From: an uncultured Clostridium sp.
GTDB lineage: Bacteria; Bacillota; Clostridia; Lachnospirales; Lachnospiraceae
Length of the DNA: 6,572 nt
Direction: 5' to 3'
Assembly (NCBI GenBank): GCA_900540335.1
Contig: UQFC01000124.1
Coordinates: 1-6,572 of the forward strand
Part shown: positions 3,807 to 6,572 of the stretch, in pieces
Layout: the number at the start of each line of letters is the position of its first letter
How positions within the stretch are numbered: position 1 is the first letter of the stretch
Notes under the pieces: model-generated
Databases searched by the model: none
What the model was told of the DNA's origin: nothing
Seen by the model: the letters and a program-made list of their open reading frames with translations, nothing else
Translations under genes and position numbers: made by a program

Positions 3807-6572
3807 TTAACGCGTATAGTATTCTACGCCGCTTTCGAAGATTTTCAGATCCTGCTCGCCGTAAATATTGATGGCTACGGAATCGCCGCGGCGCTCGGAG
3901 TGGGCCATCTTGCCCAGAATACGGCCGTCGGGGCTGGTAATTCCTTCAATCGCCATATAGGAACCATTGGGATTCCAGAATTCATCCATAGTCGGATTAC
4001 CCTTGTCATCCACATACTGAGTGGCAACCTGACCGTTGGCAAACAGAGTTTTCAGCCACTCCTCATTTGCCACAAAGCGTCCCTCACCATGAGAAGCCGG
4101 ATTGCAGTATACACCGCCCAGCTCTGCCTTCTGCAGCCACGGGGACTTGTTGGAAACAACCCTGGTATATACCATCTTGGAAATATGGCGGCCAATGGTG
4201 TTCATAGCCAGAGTCGGAGAATCTGCACCCTGCTCTACAATCTTTCCTTCCGGAACCAGTCCCAATTTAATCAGAGCCTGGAAGCCATTGCAGATACCCA
4301 GCATCAGGCCGTCTCTTTCATTTAACAGCTTCTCAATCTCATCCTTGATGACTGCGTTGCGGAATACGGTTGCAAAGAATTTTGCACTTCCCTCCGGCTC
4401 ATCACCTGCGGAGAATCCGCCCGGGAACATCACAATCTGCGCCTTTGCAATTTCTTTCCTGTATTCTTCTACAGACTCCCGAATATCGGAAGCAGTCATA
4501 TTTTTAAATACTCGTGTTACAACCTTTGCACCTGCCCGCTCAAAGGCTCTGGCGCTGTCATACTCACAGTTGGTTCCCGGGAATACCGGAATAAATACAG
4601 TCGGCTGAGCCAGCTTATGGCTGCATACATATACCTTGTCTGCCTTGTAAAGCTCATTCTGAACCGGAGTCTGTTTTACACCGGATTTTGTCGGGAATAC
4701 ATCCTCCAGTGTCTCTGTCCAGTTCTTCAGCGCCTCATCCATGGAAATCGTTACAGGACCGTACTCAAATGCATCCCGGTCAGTCACCTCACCGATTACA
4801 GTATAAGTAATAGCCAGCTGTCCTACCATGCCGTCCGGAACCTCACATACAATATTGCCCCAGCCCGGTGCAAAGAAATCTCTCGGATCCACATTGTGCT
4901 CAATCTTAACACCCATGCGGTTTCCAAATGCCATCTTGCTCACAGCCTCGGCCAGTCCGTGTCCTTCCACAGCATATGCAGAAATAATCCGTCCTGCCTT
5001 AATATCCTCATGAAGCTTTGCATAACCATCCAGAATCTGACTGTAAACAGGCAGATCGTACGCATCCTTTTCAATGCGGAAGACTACCAGCTTGTTTCCT
5101 GCCTTTTTCAGCTCAGGAGTAATAATATGTCTGCTGCTTGCCACATCCACTGCAAAGGAAACCAGTGTCGGCGGAACATTAATCTCGCCATGCTTTTCAT
5201 CATTAAAGGTGCCGGACATACTGTCCTTACCGCCAATAGACGGAAGCCCAAAGCCCAGCTGCGCATTGTATGCACCTAACAGAGCTGCAAACGGAGCGCC
5301 CCAGCGGGATGCATCCTCTGTCATGCGCTTAAAATACTCCTGGAAGGTGAAACGAATCCTGCTGTAATCACCGCCATTCGCTACAATCTTTGCAACAGAA
5401 GAAATTACGGCATAAATGGAACCGTGGTATGGGCTCCAGCTGGACAGATACGGATCAAAACCATAGCTCATCATGGTAACTGTATCCGTCTTTCCTTTCA
5501 GAACCGGCAGCTTGGCAACCATGGCCTGAGTCTCAGTCAGCTGATATTTTCCGCCGTATGGCATAAATACGCTTCCTGCGCCGATGGAACCGTCAAACAT
5601 CTCTACAAGGCCTTTCTGAGAGCATACGTTCAGATCAGCCAGCACCTTCAGCCATGCTTCTTTTACATCACCGATATCATTTCTTGCAAAAGGAGTACCC
5701 TCCTGTGAAGGTGTTTCCAGAACCACGCTTGCCTCCTGGTGCGCGCCGTTGGTATCAAGAAATGCTCTGCTGATATCAACAATGGTTTTTCCTCTCCAGC
5801 TCATCACGAGGCGCGGCTCCTCCGTTACAACTGCAACAGGAATTGCCTCCAGATTTTCCTCTGCGGAAAATGCCAGGAATTTTTCTACGTCTGCCGGTTC
5901 CAGCACAACTGCCATACGCTCCTGGGACTCGGAAATGGCAATCTCGGTTCCATCCAGACCTGCATATTTCTTCGGTACCTTGTCTAAATCAATCTTCAGT
6001 CCTGCAGCCAGCTCACCAATCGCTACAGAAACACCGCCTGCGCCGAAGTCATTGCACTTTTTGATGATGCTGGAAACCTCCGGACGGCGGAACAGTCTCT
6101 GAATCTTTCTCTCTGTAGGAGCATTACCCTTCTGAACCTCTGCGCCGCAGACCTCAATGGATGCCTCTGTATGTACCTTGGAGGATCCGGTTGCGCCGCC
6201 GATACCGTCACGACCGGTACGTCCGCCCAGAAGCACAATCATATCTCCCGGATCAGAATTCAGACGTTTTACATATTTTCTCGGAGCTGCGCCCATAACA
6301 GCGCCAATCTCCATACGCTTTGCCGCATAATCCGGATGATAAATCTCTTTTACATAGCCGGTTGCCAGACCAATCTGGTTTCCATAGGAGCTGTAGCCGC
6401 TGGCAGCACCATTTACCAGCTTTCTCTGAGGCAGCTTGCCATGCAGGGTTTCAGAAAGAGGACGGGTCGGATCTGCTGCGCCGGTTACACGCATTGCCTG
6501 ATATACATAGGTACGGCCGGAAAGCGGATCGCGGATTGCTCCGCCCAGACAGGTCGCAGCGCCGCCGAAGGG
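3807..6572 (-). CDS. purL: Phosphoribosylformylglycinamidine synthase, single-chain, 5' end cut by window
   Basis: Converts FGAR, glutamine and ATP to FGAM in de novo purine synthesis; cytoplasmic. The window holds 921 codons plus stop. The frame stays open to the right edge and codes for PurL sequence there (GGAATCLGGAIRDPLSGR), so the ATG at 6494 is internal. Full-length single-chain enzymes are about 1250 aa; some 300-350 N-terminal residues lie outside. Numbering visible residues from the right edge: synthetase-half signatures are GGRTGRDGIGGATGSS (116-131), CNDFGAGGVSVAIGEL (173-188) and PSIGGKDSMSGTF (444-456), the last in the second AIRS-like half. The C-terminal class I glutaminase domain starts near 657 with IPVFPGTNCEYDSARAF, continues with GGFSAGDEPEGSAKF (718-732), and has nucleophile Cys761 in LGICNGF with His891 and Glu893 in AHSER completing the triad. 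The fused glutaminase means separate PurQ and PurS are not needed. It resembles the Gram-positive clade of long PurL proteins (recognition only). A strong hairpin terminator follows; any purine riboswitch or upstream pur genes would lie outside. Confidence 0.97.
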   Translation of the reverse strand, partial: PFGGAATCLGGAIRDPLSGRTYVYQAMRVTGAADPTRPLSETLHGKLPQRKLVNGAASGYSSYGNQIGLATGYVKEIYHPDYAAKRMEIGAVMGAAPRKYVKRLNSDPGDMIVLLGGRTGRDGIGGATGSSKVHTEASIEVCGAEVQKGNAPTERKIQRLFRRPEVSSIIKKCNDFGAGGVSVAIGELAAGLKIDLDKVPKKYAGLDGTEIAISESQERMAVVLEPADVEKFLAFSAEENLEAIPVAVVTEEPRLVMSWRGKTIVDISRAFLDTNGAHQEASVVLETPSQEGTPFARNDIGDVKEAWLKVLADLNVCSQKGLVEMFDGSIGAGSVFMPYGGKYQLTETQAMVAKLPVLKGKTDTVTMMSYGFDPYLSSWSPYHGSIYAVISSVAKIVANGGDYSRIRFTFQEYFKRMTEDASRWGAPFAALLGAYNAQLGFGLPSIGGKDSMSGTFNDEKHGEINVPPTLVSFAVDVASSRHIITPELKKAGNKLVVFRIEKDAYDLPVYSQILDGYAKLHEDIKAGRIISAYAVEGHGLAEAVSKMAFGNRMGVKIEHNVDPRDFFAPGWGNIVCEVPDGMVGQLAITYTVIGEVTDRDAFEYGPVTISMDEALKNWTETLEDVFPTKSGVKQTPVQNELYKADKVYVCSHKLAQPTVFIPVFPGTNCEYDSARAFERAGAKVVTRVFKNMTASDIRESVEEYRKEIAKAQIVMFPGGFSAGDEPEGSAKFFATVFRNAVIKDEIEKLLNERDGLMLGICNGFQALIKLGLVPEGKIVEQGADSPTLAMNTIGRHISKMVYTRVVSNKSPWLQKAELGGVYCNPASHGEGRFVANEEWLKTLFANGQVATQYVDDKGNPTMDEFWNPNGSYMAIEGITSPDGRILGKMAHSERRGDSVAINIYGEQDLKIFESGVEYYTR

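Noticed and set aside
3675..4325. 216-codon plus-strand open frame
   Set aside because: It lies mostly antisense to the well-conserved glutaminase domain of purL, crosses the terminator and has no recognisable motifs.
4617..5279. 220-codon plus-strand open frame
   Set aside because: It is entirely antisense to conserved purL coding sequence; its composition is that of a shadow frame and no domain is recognisable.
6492..6494. ATG at 6494 as the start of purL
   Set aside because: The same frame continues upstream to the window edge with characteristic PurL sequence (GGAATCLGGAIRDP), and the protein would lack about a quarter of the family length; the true start is outside the window.
1..6572. 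CRISPR arrays, insertion sequences, tRNA or rRNA genes, defence systems
   Set aside because: No regularly spaced direct repeats, transposase-like frames, tRNA-like cloverleaf ends or rRNA-like sequence were seen; the window is filled by four genes and short regulatory gaps.

Overview
The window looks like ordinary chromosome from a low-to-moderate GC Firmicute, most likely a gut Lachnospiraceae (class Clostridia). Four things point there: a single-chain clostridial-type PurL with a fused glutaminase domain, a YclM/ThrD-like monofunctional aspartate kinase, a secreted DUF5722-like protein, and strong sigma-A promoters with GGAGG-type ribosome binding sites. The genus assignment is inference; no rRNA or other marker is present.

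Every supported gene lies on the minus strand, so transcription runs right to left. From right to left: (i) purL (3807-6572, 5' end outside the window) encodes phosphoribosylformylglycinamidine synthase of de novo purine synthesis and is closed by a very strong hairpin terminator (3729-3793). (ii) An intergenic stretch (3594-3728) has an unusual composition and small inverted repeats and may be part of a dispersed element. (iii) A sigma-A promoter with a start-site inverted repeat drives a secreted 584-aa TIM-barrel, glycoside-hydrolase-like protein of the DUF5722 type (1764-3518). (iv) A GNAT acetyltransferase of the RimJ/RimL type (1215-1724) follows 39 nt later without a terminator between them, so the two are probably cotranscribed; its own terminator overlaps its stop codon. 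(v) A near-consensus promoter, with a perfect 10-bp inverted repeat spanning the -10 and start site, drives an aspartate kinase (1-1110, 3' end outside the window).

The genes do not form one pathway. purL and the aspartate kinase are separately transcribed housekeeping biosynthesis genes; between them sits a two-gene unit of an exported putative glycan-active enzyme and an acetyltransferase of unknown substrate. No mobile element, CRISPR array, tRNA, rRNA or recognisable riboswitch was seen, and no complete new defence or metabolic system is evident. The most interesting items are the functionally open DUF5722-like protein, the palindromic operator-like site at the aspartate kinase start, and the structured intergenic element downstream of purL.
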